Source: Ulota crispa
Lineage: Eukaryota; Streptophyta; Bryopsida; Orthotrichales; Orthotrichaceae
NCBI GenBank assembly: GCA_963920765.1
Contig: OY987243.1
Location: 7,936,001-8,000,000 of the forward strand
DNA length: 64,000 nucleotides
Direction: 5' to 3'
A program made the position numbers and the translations under genes. Shown here one piece after another: positions 48,307 through 62,209 of the stretch. The notes beneath the pieces were generated by a model, which saw only the letters and a program-made list of their open reading frames with translations, did no database searches and was not told the origin of the DNA. Within the stretch, counting starts at the first letter, position 1. Each line of letters begins with the position of its first letter.

Positions 48307-51005
48307 TTGCAAGGGAGTGTGACTGGATTAATGCTAGAGAAGACTACTTAGATTTATTGATTGCTTTTAATTAATCACTTGTCTGTTAATTGTACGATGA
48401 TCTTTTACACTAATTACTAGCCTTGAGCGTGTGTGGTGTTTGTTAATCATCTGCAATGATCAATGTAGAACATACATTATGTTTAAATACACATATTTTA
48501 GAGGATTCACAAAATATTCATTTTTGTACATCATGCTTTTGTGTTCAAATGTATGTAACTATACACTTCAACTGATTTGGAATTTTTGACATAGTATAAA
48601 TTAATATATATGTATATATATTTCGTTTCATACTTAGAAGGGTTCATAGTAAGTCAATTTTATGGCTAGTAGTGTTTGTATTATTCCTTGCTAAAATTAA
48701 AGTGTGAAAACTTGCAAATTTAAATAATATGAAGTTGAAATTCAAATTTGACCGCAAATGAAAATGTTGGTATTTTGATTATTTAATTTATCATGTACAT
48801 ACCTAGTTAAAATTTGAACTATACGTATACCTTAAATTATTATTTACAAACTATTAGATTCTATTAAGTGCTAGAAATATTTGTGATGACCATTTGTAAT
48901 TAGACTCTAAGACGTACTATGATTAAAATAAATTGAGAAATACTACTATAAATGCTATTTCTATGTTGTTTAAGTAATATTGAAGCAATGATTTAAGGAA
49001 CATTCAAAGAATAATTATAAACTATCACTTACCTTTTTAGAGTTTTTGAGAGAATTATGGAACTTGTGATAAACAATAGTAAAATCCTAAACACATGGCT
49101 ATATGAAAATGTAATGATTGTATTTCTAATGAATAAAGATTGTGTGAACCTGCATTACAAATACAATAACATAACAAAACAAATGTTCACTTGACAAAAT
49201 GTCTTGCAAAGCATGTGTTATATTAGCATTAGTGTCATAAAAAATGTCGATTTATTCATGATGGGTAACTTTCAATAAATTGCATGCATTAAATGACAAT
49301 GAGTAACACATTGTTGTACGCAACATTTCCATGAAAGAGATTTGATGTTTTACTTAAATTTGTAATTATTTGCTTGAATAGCTAGTGAATTTTAATTTTG
49401 ATATGATCAATAATTTCATTGATTATAAGGTGTGGTCAATGATGTTCAATAGAATCTTCTAACTGTGTTGTTACCAAGTCCCAAATATACTAGAAGAAGA
49501 ACTTTATAACATCCAAACCCTCTAACTACATATTTAGAAATTTTGTATGAATTAGTTTATAAATGCATAATGTTATTAGATTTGTCTAAAAGTATTACTA
49601 CACATCTTAAATTAGTTTTAGTGATTGCTTGATGATTTTTTGTTTTAGTTTAGAGATATGCAAAAAACTTTAATTTGGTTTTAAACACTTATGTAGAACC
49701 TTATTTGTGCACTCATAGTACATTAATTTCATGATTTTTAGAAGATACAAATTGTTTGAAATGAACAATCTATTAGATAATCCTTATGTCATCATTGACA
49801 TGTAAATTGTAATATATCAAATGGATTTTACGCTTACTTTAAAACCCTAAATCCTAGACCTTCTGAATTTTATAAACCATAAACCCTATCTAATTGGTAG
49901 ATTATGATGTATGAATTTCATGAAATGTTTTGAATTGTTTGTTACATGGACATATATGTCCGTTAGCATGCTAAGTGCCAATTAATGTGAATATCTAGGT
50001 TGATATTTTTATTCTTCATATGCATAGTATATGAAAAGAACAAGTTCATGTGATTGCATGACCCTAAACTTTCAAGACTATTTGTTATTTCTTATTGTAA
50101 TTTAGTTATAGAATTGAAGGGTTTTGAGTGCAATGGTTTAAATATTGAAACTAGATATTTGCATCCATTTGAACAAAAAAATTATCCAAAAAACCATAAT
50201 ATCTATTGGAAAGGAAATTGTAAAGTTTATTTGAAATACAACTTCATCACTAGTTTGCTTTCAAAATTAAATCCATAATAACTTAAAAATTGTAGAGAAA
50301 ACAAATTGATTCTATGTTACCCAACTACCTATAAGTTTTGGGTTCAATGTAAATACAAGTTTTAGTTGTTGAAGAAGTAATTTTTGGAGTGTTACAAAAG
50401 CTTTGTATTTGGTAAAGCACTCTATATTACACATTATGTTTGTAGATTTAACAGTGAATTTAAGTAAATAATTGTGCTTCAAAGGTATTTTTTGATCAAG
50501 AAATGTGTGAAATGTCATGAAAACATTTTTTAAATTTTTTTCCTAATATTTTTGAGGTCATAAAATATTCTTTGATTCTAATAAACATTGATTGACCATT
50601 TAAAGTCTCATTATGAACTAAATATTCTATGGTATAAATTTAATTCCACCAATGAATTTAAACCCAAAATATTGTAAATTTAAATTATTTATAGTAAATG
50701 TGGTTGCCTCTAACCCTAAACTCTAAACCATTAGATGTTTATGGGCACATAAATATCTATGTTACTATATTAAAGGTGGCAATAAAAAAATCACTAAACC
50801 TAATTTGTATAATGTAAAGTATGTAAGGTCAAAAACAAAAATAACATACAAAAATGTCTACCTCAATCATAAAGCTATAGAACGGCCAATTCCCAATCAT
50901 CCTTACGTTGTCAATTCATCTCACTAAGATTTTTGTATATTAGTTGAACACACAAACACCTATTGTTATGGGATAGGCAAGGGTGAAAATCTTAGAGTTC
51001 AATAT

Positions 51006-51321
51006 AAGGTATGTACACCCATAAGCATTAGTGCCCCCATAACCTTCACCTCTGAAATCCTGGAAAATTTGTGGAATGGAATAGATGTAATGACAAGGAC
51101 GTACAACATGTGAACATGAAATCTTGGAAGTGGTTATGGGTGCAATGGTAGTTTGCTCTGTAGAAATTCACAACTTACTCTCACACTTTCCAAATAATAC
51201 ATTTGAAAGTGCAAACTTATTATTTTTCTGTTCCTAATAGGATCCTATAATTGGGTAGCTATTTATTGATACTCATCATGTTCAAACCCCTTAGATTGAC
51301 GCTTATGGATGTACATACCTT
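51006..51321. repeat. Short inverted repeat bounding ~316 bp
   Basis: The 21-base left arm (AAGGTATGTACACCCATAAGC) and the 21-base right arm in reverse complement differ at only one or two positions. A smaller inner pair, CCATAACC/GGTTATGG, lies between. This resembles a small MITE. No target duplication is evident. Confidence 0.55.
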
Positions 51322-52444
51322 ACTTGTAAACCTTATACATACAAAGGTAGTATTTTGAATTTTACATTTTTCTTTGTAAAATATTTGTGTATTCTACTTG
51401 TTTTATTATCTTCAAATCTCACATTGAACTTTACCATAATTAAAAATCTCATAATATGATAACAACCTAAACAATATTAATTTATGATGTATCCAATGTG
51501 GCTTATGCAATTTATATTTTATTATACTACAGAGTTGTAAAAACAGCTATACTTTGTATGACCCTAAACCACCCTTTTCTTCCTACATTTTTCATATATC
51601 ACGTATGAATAGGTAAGAAAACAAACTTTCATTCCATTTTCATCCAAAATAATGGTGCTAGCAATAAAATTACTAAGGTTTTGTTGTAAGACCTAAATCT
51701 CGATGCCAAATAAGAGATGACATCCGTGCTTTGAATGAAAATTGTGCGGTCGGGAAGAAGCTCAAAGGATGCCGTGCTTTATTTTAAAAACAAGATTCCT
51801 TGCAGCCTAGCATAGAGGCCAAGAATTGCGGCGGTGCAATTTGTGTATACCAAATCTGGTATGAGCCATGTCAGAGCTAGATCATGACAAGCCATGTGTA
51901 CGATTCTCTCAAACTGATTTGCATGCCATTGGTCTAACCAAATCCTCAATTAGCAATTGTCCGCTTAAAATAGTAACATTTTTAGTGCAGAGGATGACCT
52001 CAAAAGTACAGAAAAAGTAGCATTTATATTTTTTGTATGTTTTTGTACACTCCAATTCTGCCAAAATTGGTATACCTCTAGCATACTTACACCCACGAGT
52101 AAAGAGGTGGTTATCAACCACTTTCTACACTTGGCTATAGTTGTGGGGTAATTATTTCTTTTTATTTGCTTTGAGATGTCGCAGGTGTTTATTGCTTGAG
52201 ATGGTAGGATGTTTTTGCATTTTGCTCATTGCTTGCAAGATTTGGCGTGACTGCGATAACATTGCAGCCATGTGGCGTTTTCCCTATGACCACGGTACCT
52301 ACCGTTGGTCATGAGCTATAGAGTCCTAGCGTAGTTAGAGTTCTCGCTATTTTAGGGCTCACAGTTACATGGCACATTCACTCATGTGGTTAGCACAATA
52401 GTATCTAGGCACGATGTATTTGTGCATGACAAAAACTTAGATCT

Positions 52445-55400
52445 ATGGTAGATAGTGAGCAATGGAATTTCATTGATAGAAGTTTTCCTAATTTCAACAG
52501 GGACCCTAAAAATATTAGAATGGGACTAGCCCTAGACGGCGTAAATCCCTATAGCCTGCAATCTAGTCGACACTCAGCGTGGTCAATAATGATAGTTTTT
52601 TATAATCTCCCCCCTTACCTTCTCACAAAACGTTTCTTCATAAGCCTTAGCATGATCATTCCAAGACCAAACTCACCTAATGAAGAAACAATTGACGTGT
52701 TCTTACAACCATTGGTACACGATCTCAAAAGATTATGGAGTACGGTATCAACAGTTGATATGTCACATATCGAAGATGAAGATTAGTGCTTCAAACTTTG
52801 TGGTATGCTAATGTGGACCATACACAATTTCCCGGCATACACCCTCATTGTAGGCTTAGTTGGTAAAGGATCTAACGATTGTCCAATTTGTGGGGAAAGA
52901 ACAGGCGGTGAACATTCTAAAGAGGCAAATAAAACAATATACCTTGGTAACCAACGGTGGTTGAAAGCTGATCATTGCTGGAGATTTGCAAAAGCAACTT
53001 TTGATGGTAAGCATATCCTTCTACTAGCACCTCCACGACAATCACGATTCACTATAAAAAGTCATGGAGAACATAGAGAGACGTACCTCTTGGGCGGCGG
53101 ACAACACAATGGTCAAGGCGATCCAGTCAAGCAAACTGGAGTGAAGAAATTGAGCAGTCTTTACATGCTACTATATTGGGAGGTATGGTCTCACCCAGTA
53201 CTCTTTATAATAATGTACCGTCTTCTATGCATAACAAAGTGAAATTCCAATTTAGTATTTTAATGTAGTTCTCAATGGTTGATAGAGTTAATCGGTTTGT
53301 AGATAATGCTCTGCAGTAAAACCCTAATACATACATTGTCCAATATGTATGTCACAAGTACAGAATATATACCCTAACATTTAAAGCATTGAAGTCCTAC
53401 AAGAGTGCTTATATTATAATGGAAGACACAAATGTAATTGTACATTGCAATAATGCAATCAATACCTAGTTTATAGTGGGTTCTTGAAGTAATATAAAAA
53501 ATAACAAGTAACTGTCCAGCTCATATGACTGTGGAGGTCCACAAAGAGTTCAAAAAGCCTGAAAGGATTTTGGAGAAAACTCTATGAAAGTAGAGACCCA
53601 TTTTTCTTAGACTTATCATTGAAGATAAAGAACAAATTATTTGTTGGTGAGAAAGAAGTAAAAATATGTATATGATATGGATGAGAGTGGATGATAGTTT
53701 GATGTGTTGGTTACAACACATTTCCTTTCACTCTTGCATTTGTAGCTTCATTGAGTGCAATGTTTAGTCAATGGATTCCGTATGCGTTGCATAAATTTTA
53801 AAGCGTGTGAAATTCTCTATCTTTAATGAATCTCAGGAGTTAACCTCTTGACAACAATCATGAATGTTTTGTATTTGTGTTTACTAATTCAATTAATTTC
53901 ATAATGTTTTTTGTGTTAATGGAAGTAGAAGTCATGCACATTGTAGTCGCACCTTCTGAAATTGGAAGTTTTATCCGGATTTGTCACTGAATAAAGGTTT
54001 CTTTTAACCATTTAACATAGTTGTTAATGTCTAGTCCTGTAATTCTACCAATTGTAACAGTATTTCACTAAGAATGATTACTGTGCTAGAGGGAACCTTG
54101 GTTTCACAGCATTGAATAATCAACTTGACAAAGCCAGCCATAATAGTTTGGATTTATTTGTAGGAGTGTACATTAATTTGGAAGTGGTCTTAGATGGTTT
54201 AGGTGTTGCAGAAAGAGCATTTTCATTACCTCCTTGTGAAATTTACAAAAATCTATCTTTTCAATATATTTAATCCATAAATAACAAATTGTATTCCCTA
54301 AAAATTTTTGTATATATGTTCATTGCATTGTGCTACAAAATTAGTGGAATATTTTAGAAGTTACACCATATTGAATTTTTTTTTTTGTAAATGAAGTGTT
54401 TGAAGAGTCATTTTCATAGATGTTGATGTTCATTGACAAAAAATGAGATTGTACATTGAAGGACATAGGAAATTGTTGTCTCTAGAGCGTATGAACATAG
54501 TAATTGCCATTGAATTTGTTTTATGTCCTCCTTCTCTGGGTTGACTAGCTCAGAGAGTAAAGATAATATTAAGTAATTGTGACAAAGTATCACATTTTGA
54601 GGGTAGTTAGTATTGTTTTTTGTTTGTCTTCATTCCAGTATTCGTTGTAATGCTGCGATATTGTAAGCTCTAACGTCAAAGGACACTATCGATGGGTACA
54701 TTTTTTAAATTGTAGCTTAAAAGAATGCAAGATTAATTTCATAGACCAAGAACTCAAAATTCATTGATCTCCCGTGACCTGCATTTCTTGGTTATGTGGG
54801 TCTAATTTTTTATGAAGAGGAAATATTCTTTCCTTTACTAACATCATAAAATCTTAACATTGTACAGCTGTAGTAGTTATCAATGTACTGAGCATAGCTT
54901 GTCAAGTGAATTTGGTATTCATTTGAAATGCATGTCATTGCTAGTGTGTAGAACGTAAATATCTGTCATTTTTTATTAAAAAGCATCCATGTATCTATTT
55001 CTTTAAGCGGTGGTACTGTATGATCATGTTTTTCCGTGCCCCAATGAAGTCAGCATTTCTAAGGAGAGGACACATTGAGATCAAATTGTTGGTTGATAGT
55101 TGCATAAAAATCTTAGAACAGTTCATTAGCACCAAATTTTCTTCAAAGGTTGGAATGGTAGCCATAACATACGGTTGAACATGGCCAAAGAATTGGGTTT
55201 TTTTTGTGTCATTCAAGCCAAGTTCTTTTTTGTTTACCACTCATACATGACAATGTTGTTTGTAAGCATATATTCATAAATGAAGAATTGTCATTCTTTG
55301 TTGCAGTGAATTTTTGAAAACAGATAGCTATGTCATTTTATATTTTTGATTAATGCAAGAGTATTAAGGCATATAGCCATCAAATAGCACGGTGAACAAA

Positions 55401-57720
55401 TAAATTGTTCTCATTTCTGATTGGCTAGGCTTTGAACTGACATACATTATTATTGGTTGTGCATAGATGTTGCCAGTGCGGCATGTATTAGATCCCATGC
55501 ACATTGAGAAGAATGTTTGCAAAAACATAGTTTGCACTCTACTAGGTGAGACAGATAGTGTGAAGTCTAGGGAGGATCTACGCGCACGGGGTATTCGTCT
55601 ACACCTCCATCTCTAAAAAAATGCAGATGGATTAACCTATTTTATGCTAGATGCACCTTACATACTACGAAAAAGCAAGAAGGAGGTATTCTTGAACACC
55701 TTGAGGGAATTGAAATTTCCAACTAACTACGTTGGAGCCTTGAAGCAAAAAATACTAGATGGTAGAATTGGAGGATTGAAAACACATGATTTTCATGTGT
55801 TGATGCAACAAGTTCTTCCTATTGCTCTGAGGAACATAGGGTCTCCTAATGTTATTGGCGCAGTGATGAGGCTAAGTAGGCTATTTCAAAAAATTTGTGC
55901 AAAAGTCATAGATGCCAAAAAGAAGGAGGAAATGATGCATGAAGTGGCTAAAACCATATGTGCATTGGAGAAAGAGTTCCCTCCTTCCATTTTTGTTGTC
56001 ATGTTGCATTTGCCAATACATTTAGTTGAAGAAATCTTCTTGTGTGGACCGGTTCATACTCAATGGATGTTCCCCTTTGAGCGCTATATGAAAGGATTGA
56101 AAGGGTTTGTGAAAAATAAGTCCAAACTTGAAGGCAATATGCCTAATGGCTACATGAAAGAGGAGTCGGTGGGGTTTTTAAGTGAATTCCTTTTAGATTA
56201 CACTCCCACCAATCAAAGAGCTTGGGATGTGGAAGATGAGCCTACTATAAAAGATGAAGTAATGGAAGGTGTGAAGAGAAATAGGAAAATGTCATCACAT
56301 TTCCTGAAGGCAGCGCATGGTTTTGTACTGGAGAACGACTTCAGAGCACACGCAGCCCTACAAGAGGTAAGTGTTCCTTTAGAGAAATTGATATTTGCAT
56401 GTTAGATAATTTGAGAAGACATGATATTCATATTGTTGACTGCATTAAATAGAAAGTGACAGTTTGAACATATATTTCTTCTGCACTAGTACCTTCAATT
56501 GTTGTTACCATCAAAATAGTAGCCTTTAATTACTACTACCCTTTCAAGTTGTTAGTGTTCAATGACACTTACAGAAGTAGGTCTTGTTCATTTAGCACCT
56601 ACCTTATCTAAAGGAAATTGATGCTTCATGTTCTAAGAGTTTTGAAGAGGTCTTTGAAGGGAGATTTAGTCATTTATTAGGATTGATAACAATCCATGGA
56701 AGTGATAGAAAAGAAGGCCGTGGACATGTAGGATTCTTATCATTGGATGACTATAGGTATCTTGTATGATGTGCTGGTTCACACATGTTGCCATAGCCAA
56801 AGTCATTGTAATCAATCAGAACTGATGCTAATGCAAAGTGGTGTCTTGCAGGAGATATGATGATGCTCTACAGTGATGCAACAATGAAAGAACCAATTTT
56901 CAACATCAACAACAACAAAGAGGAGATTGAAGAAATTTTATTTATCCGCCTCAATTGCATAGGTTGTCAAATTTTCAAGATTAGATATTGGAGGAAGTGC
57001 TACAAAAACAACGTTTGGGAGTTATTGTGCCAGATGCTGTAGTGGATAGTGCTAGAAGCCCCATGGAAACAGCGACGGCATATAAATCTATGTACGCCTA
57101 CGAAAACCACTTTTGACCTTTACATGCAGAGAAATCGCTTAAAATGTCGGATAGTAGAGTTTCTACTACTTTTAGTCAACTTTGCAGAAGTGGAGTACAT
57201 GACCAGAACCCAGTGGAAGCAAAAGTTGAGTACATTGGGCACATACAAGAAATCCTTGAATTGAATTATAGGAGGTGTTGCGTGAAAGTATTTGTGTGTG
57301 ATTTTGTGAAACCAAACTATAGAGGGGACAATGCCACAATTAGAAAAGATAAGTGGGGCTTAACTTTAGCAAATTACAAGAGAAGGCCTAGTGCTATTTG
57401 CAAAGATAGTTTTGTATTCTCTAAACATTCTGACTAAGTTTTCTATTGTAGTGCTGCTGAGGCTCTTGGATGGAGGGTGGTGTTGAGGAAGGAAGTTAGG
57501 GCAAGAAGGGTATTGCCCCAGAATGAAAAAAAAATGGAAGTATTGGCCTTTACTATAGAGGACAACGAACAATTCAAGGGACTATGCCCAGACCAGAATG
57601 TAGAAGAGACAGCAGAACCCAAAACTTTGTCAGGGCAAAATGTTGTTTACTATAGGGAAATTTCTGGCAGAAGAAGGCGTGCATCTGTTTGGGGTCGTGG
57701 ATAAAGAGCCCGACAAAGGA
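52445..57720 (+). pseudogene. CACTA transposase (TNPD/tnp2), C-terminal part
   Basis: The first exon (52445-53182) resumes Transposase_21: R-M/I-G-L-A-L-D-G-V-N-P, I-V-F-Y-N-L-P-P, F-L-Q-P-L-V-H-D-L, M-L-M-W-T-I-H-N-F-P-A-Y and C-P-I-C-G-E. It ends at a G|GTATGG donor. After a 2.3-kb intron, the second exon (55467-56366, donor GTAAGT) gives L-D-P-M-H-I-E-K-N-V-C, H-D-F-H-V-L-M-Q-Q and the DUF4218 block W-M-F-P-F-E-R-Y-M-K. A third segment (from 56852 after CAG) continues to a DUF4216-like end at about 57240-57500, with N-Y-R-G, K-D-K-W-G-L-T-L and D-Q-V-F-Y. A low-complexity tail follows. Known role: cuts CACTA ends and joins them to new sites. Stops at 52784 (TAG), 55611 and others inactivate it. 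The N-terminal half is at 16975-18136. Confidence 0.87.
53183..55466 (+). other. Intron inside the CACTA transposase gene (2284 bp)
   Basis: GT at 53183 and AG at 55466 flank it. Joining the exons gives the family's expected L-Y-W-E then L-P-V-R-H-V-L-D order. It is AT-rich, with no gene seen inside. Confidence 0.75.
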
Positions 57721-60700
57721 ATTCTGTTGTTTGGGAGAGAGGAATGGCAATTGAGAGGAGCAAATTACAACCACAAGTGGCAATGGATTCCGTAGGAAGA
57801 AGGAGTGGTGGAGGAGTTCCATCCTGCTCAACGCACGCAGCAGAGCATTTGTCTATGGACAGGAATGTAAACGAAGAGGACAACAACGAGGAGCATAGTG
57901 ACAATACCACCTCCACACCGCAAATGAGGAGCAATGGGAGAAGAAAAGCCATGGAGATGGGCGGCACTATTGTGGGGAGGAGGAGCCATCGTTGAAGGAG
58001 ATCTGCAATCACCGATGGAGATGGTCATGAAACTTCAAGAACAAATAGGAGTGCCAGCACGGCATGCTGTACTTCATCATCTTCTGCAAATTCCAAGGGG
58101 GGTTTTGAGTTGTCAAATTTGGATAATTCCAGTGGGGACTGAAGGGCAGGACCTTGTTCAATGTGAGAAGTAAGTACTGGTTAGGTAAGATTTGTCATGT
58201 GGAAGTTGTATTGGTTTAATTTTTGTTCATCATTTACCTACTTTGCTATTGTGTATAATATAATGGACAGATACAAATGCAGAGTGAATTTTTGTAGTTT
58301 GTGCATTTGACATGTGTTGTTCATTGTGTACAAAGTGGTTAACAAAGTATTATTGAAAAGCAAAGAAATTTATACAGAATTGGAGATGTTGCAATGGTTT
58401 TGTTGGATTACAAGTATGGAGATTGTACATGGGAGAGGAAAGCTATAACCCAAAAACGGTGTGCCATGTATGCAGATGATGGTTTTTTGTGCAAAGGTAA
58501 TTCCAACTTAGGCTTCACAATTTGGATGTTCTCTCACATTTGTAGATGATGTGGAACTATATATGTGGGGGATCTGGATCCAAATATAGGTTTTTGGGGA
58601 TCACTGATTATTCAGAGCAATGGTATTGACTGTCATTGTTGTCCGGTTGAAGAACTGTGAAGGCAAGTTCTTTTGTAATGCCAAATCTTCTCGTTGTTCA
58701 ATTACATTTTATTGTTCAAACAAAATAGATGTGGGGGTTGTATGTAGAGGACAGCAAAAGCTACAGTGAATTCTATTATGGCATTTGGTAGAAGTGCTCC
58801 GACTAAAGCTTTTATATGTACGGGAGTTGCAGTCATTGTAGTCAAGTTCAGTAACAAAGTCATTTTTTGTAATACAGTGTGAGAGCAGAAGGTGCTGTTG
58901 TGTAAAGAAGGTGTTGTTTGTCTATATAGGTAATTAATTGTATATGGCATTTGAGTTTGGAACTAGCAAGGCTTGGAAGGTGTAAAATAAATGCATGCGT
59001 GCTCTTATGTTTCATACAATATTGTCATTGCTTATATTTTTTTTTCAGCAATATTGAAATGCAGAGTTTAGTGATTCTTGGATGTGCAGACAAGGCGGTT
59101 GTAGATACTCTATTTTTGAGGTTTGCTATCAAACGTCACAAACAAAGTACAATGACATTGTTAGTTTATGAATGGAGAATGACGTTCCAAGGTTGTTAGG
59201 TTAGCAGTACCATAAAATACTATGATGTATGCAGTTGTAGTGTGTAATAGTCATATGTGAGTTAGGCTGAGAATAAATGGAGAGCAGAGGGATTGAAAGG
59301 TGATTACACCTACTGTTATTTGCTTGCACGGCTGAACATGAAGTTTGAGTTCTATGAGGAGCTTTGATATAGTATGGAAGATGGGCTAGAGTACTGAAAG
59401 CCAGCAGATGCGGTGGTGGACAAAGAGTGCTTATTTGTGGCGTCAATGTTATCTGTCAAGAAGCACTGGTACAGGACTATTCCTGTAACGCATGAGTATG
59501 TTCTCTTCATTTTGAGAATGTTGTGTCTAATCCCTAGGGGAATGAAATTGCACTGCAAAATTGTACAAATGTAAGGGACAAACAGTGAAGAGAATGCATA
59601 ATGCAATACTTATAATCAAAGAGCACATTACATTTTGAAGATTGAATTATTTGATTGGATGTTGACCTTGCCAGAATACTATTGTTTTAGTAGCATTGAG
59701 GAATTTGACTTGTGTAGTAGTGGAATTCATTGTAGTGAATATTTTGTGGTGGTTGGTACTTGGGTTATAGTTTTTAAATTAAGAATGATTGGTTTTTTTG
59801 CAGGATGACATTGATGGAAGATGGGAAAGGAAAGGTTAGGGGGGACATTCAAGTTTTACCGGAACTGGGTAGACCTAGGAAGGTATGCAATGGTTGTGCA
59901 TAATTGCACCGAGTCATTGATTGTAAGAGCAGGAGGAGAGGGCGTCGATGCTAATGTTTAGTTCTGAAGGGTTTTGCACAAGTAAAGTTTAAAAGGTATA
60001 AGATAATGTTCATTACCTATGGGTTTTCCTAGCTATGATGCTTCATTTTTGAAGAGTGTTTCTTTGAAGATTTCAGAGGTTTTATACAATAAGTCTTTGT
60101 TGTGTGGTAGATCTGTTTCAACAGTGTTTGTGTTAATATTCCTCCAAAATTGTGACGGACCTTGTGTGTATTCTGAGATGTTGTAGATTGCTGAAATTAA
60201 AGCACATTATCTTTCATCATGGAAAATCTAAATTTTTATTCCTAATACTCCATACATAGTTTGTGCTGCATAATAACACGTATGTGCATGCCAATGCGGT
60301 TATGTGACTGTGATTATCAAGTACTGTAAGGCCTGAGTCTGTCCTATTTTTTTCTTATGTGCTGACTTTCATGCTAGATTTGTGAATTTCATTTGATGAT
60401 TTAGCAGGCGATACTACACATCTATATCAAATGATTTTTCAACCAATCAGTGATTTCATTACTTTGGCTATGTCCGTACTCAATAGCAGGGACTAAATTC
60501 TTTGCATTGTGTACGGTTTATAGTTTGTTGACTTGGGAAGCATATCTAACAGTGTATGTGTGTATGACTGAGATGGTGTACTGCTCAATTGCTTATGTAT
60601 GTCTGTGTTTCTGATGTTTGTGTTTCCTGTGTTGCCAGATATCTAGTGATGACAAAGTCAAGTGAGGGAGTTGAGTTGTAATCGTTGGTCGTGCACAATA

Positions 60701-62197
60701 CAAAGCGTCCATGTTAAGCATAATCTCTTTTTCATTGTAACTTCACAATTTTAAGAAGCGCCTGCAAGGAGGAGGTGTTGCAGGAATAACCATGGCCTTC
60801 AACCCAAAAGTCCAGTGTAGCGTGGGGAAGGTGTGTTTGGTTTTCTTCAAGAAAAAGATGGTAGGAGGTATTTTGTACTGATAGTATTGTAGAAGCGCCT
60901 TAGTTTTTTTAAGGAAGTAATCGAATACTTGGTAACACTGAGGTGGTAGGAAGTTTTTTTGTTATTACAGTGAGTGTGAAGTATTTATGTTTGAAGAAGT
61001 GCATGTTGATTGCAAAGAGGAGTGAAACAACGAAGAGTAAATAAAGCAATGGCAATGAAGCAAAAAATAGGCGTTGATGTTTACAAGAAGTTGTAGTGTA
61101 TGATGTCTGGCTACTTTTTTTTTGCGTGTTCTTTACTACATGCCAGAGATTCCTCTGCTAAATCGATAATGGTTGGCAGTGCTGTTTGATGAAATGCACA
61201 ACATCTTTGAAACATGAAGGTAATTTATGTTGCATATGGACTGCATGGTAGGACTCTGTAATGTAATGCCTTGAAGAGATAAGTAATCATGAAGGAACCT
61301 TTTTTTGTATTGCCATGACTTGTGTGTGTCTAATACTCATTCTGAGGAAATGCGTGTTACTAGTCCAATAAAGGTGGTATGTGTGGGGATATCACCGTAG
61401 AGGTATCCATCACTACAGTTCTATATAATTGATATAGTGTTGTAGATATCAATATGTAATTATTATATTGATTGATGTGCGTTGTGGTTTTTTTGGTTTA
61501 TGTTGTCATCACAATAGTTCTGTCAACAGATTTTGTGAGTGGGGATCTAGAGGTTTTCAGTGGTAACTGGATGAAGTTGTTGGTGTTAACAATGAGGAGC
61601 TATTTATTGATGAGGAGATGAACTTTTGTGAGGATAATTAGTTGAAGACCTTGTGAGTGATTAGCAGGTGGATTTAATGGAATGAAGGATGACAATCTTC
61701 TTGGTGAATACTGATTACCAGGCACTAGTTGAATATTGAGGAGGGAAGGATGAAGGCCTCTTAGTGACAAGCAGCTCAGTTTTCGGAGGGAAGGATGTCC
61801 AAAACAGTTAGTTGAGAACAACATTGTGCAAAGTGTATGATTGTTTTTTTTTTCTCATAGCTCATTGTGGATAAAGGTGGACAGTAGAAATGTCTTTATG
61901 TTTAACATACAGAAACTTAGATAATTAGTTGTCGTGGTTGTAGAACAGAGGAGGATTACCTTCTCAAGAAGCATGCACGTGGCATGTATTGTGATTAAAT
62001 TTGCAACTAAGCAGTGTTTACCAAAGTTTAATATGTTGTTTTGCATGTGTGTCATTTGACTTAGGAAATATCCATTATAGTAAACCCATGATGTGAGAAA
62101 CTATTAAAATCTGATGCTCTAAAAACCGGAAATTGACCTTTGATTGAAATCTGTATATTCATTTGTTATAAGTGTAATAATACTTGGAATTTCACTG
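57721..62197. other. CACTA right non-coding region
   Basis: The region starts with the low-complexity transposase tail (to about 58170) and then about 4 kb of DNA without a recognisable gene. Short open frames (58951-59199 +, 59606-59352 -, 61824-61600 -) have no motif. The + strand is T- and G-rich here, the mirror of the AC-rich bias at 8.6-10.6 kb. Confidence 0.45.
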
Positions 62198-62209
62198 ACA
62201 TTCTTGCAA

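Larger units (their letters stand above)
47561..52444. other. Non-coding right part of the 34-kb insertion
   Basis: Almost 5 kb with no recognisable gene; short AT-rich frames (50054-50278, 50518-50312) lack motifs. From about 48.3 to 51.7 kb it is very AT-rich; from 51.7 kb composition is more balanced up to the point where CACTA transposase coding resumes at 52445. That last 0.75 kb could be the terminal part of the inserted element, but no repeat of the 18136 edge was found in it. Confidence 0.4.

Noticed and set aside
49840-50730. Interstitial telomere repeats (AACCCTAAA words)
   Set aside because: Only isolated single words, not arrays; expected by chance in AT-rich DNA.
18136-52444. 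Target-site duplication for the 34-kb insertion
   Set aside because: No matching 4-6 bases could be placed at both junctions without forcing the alignment.
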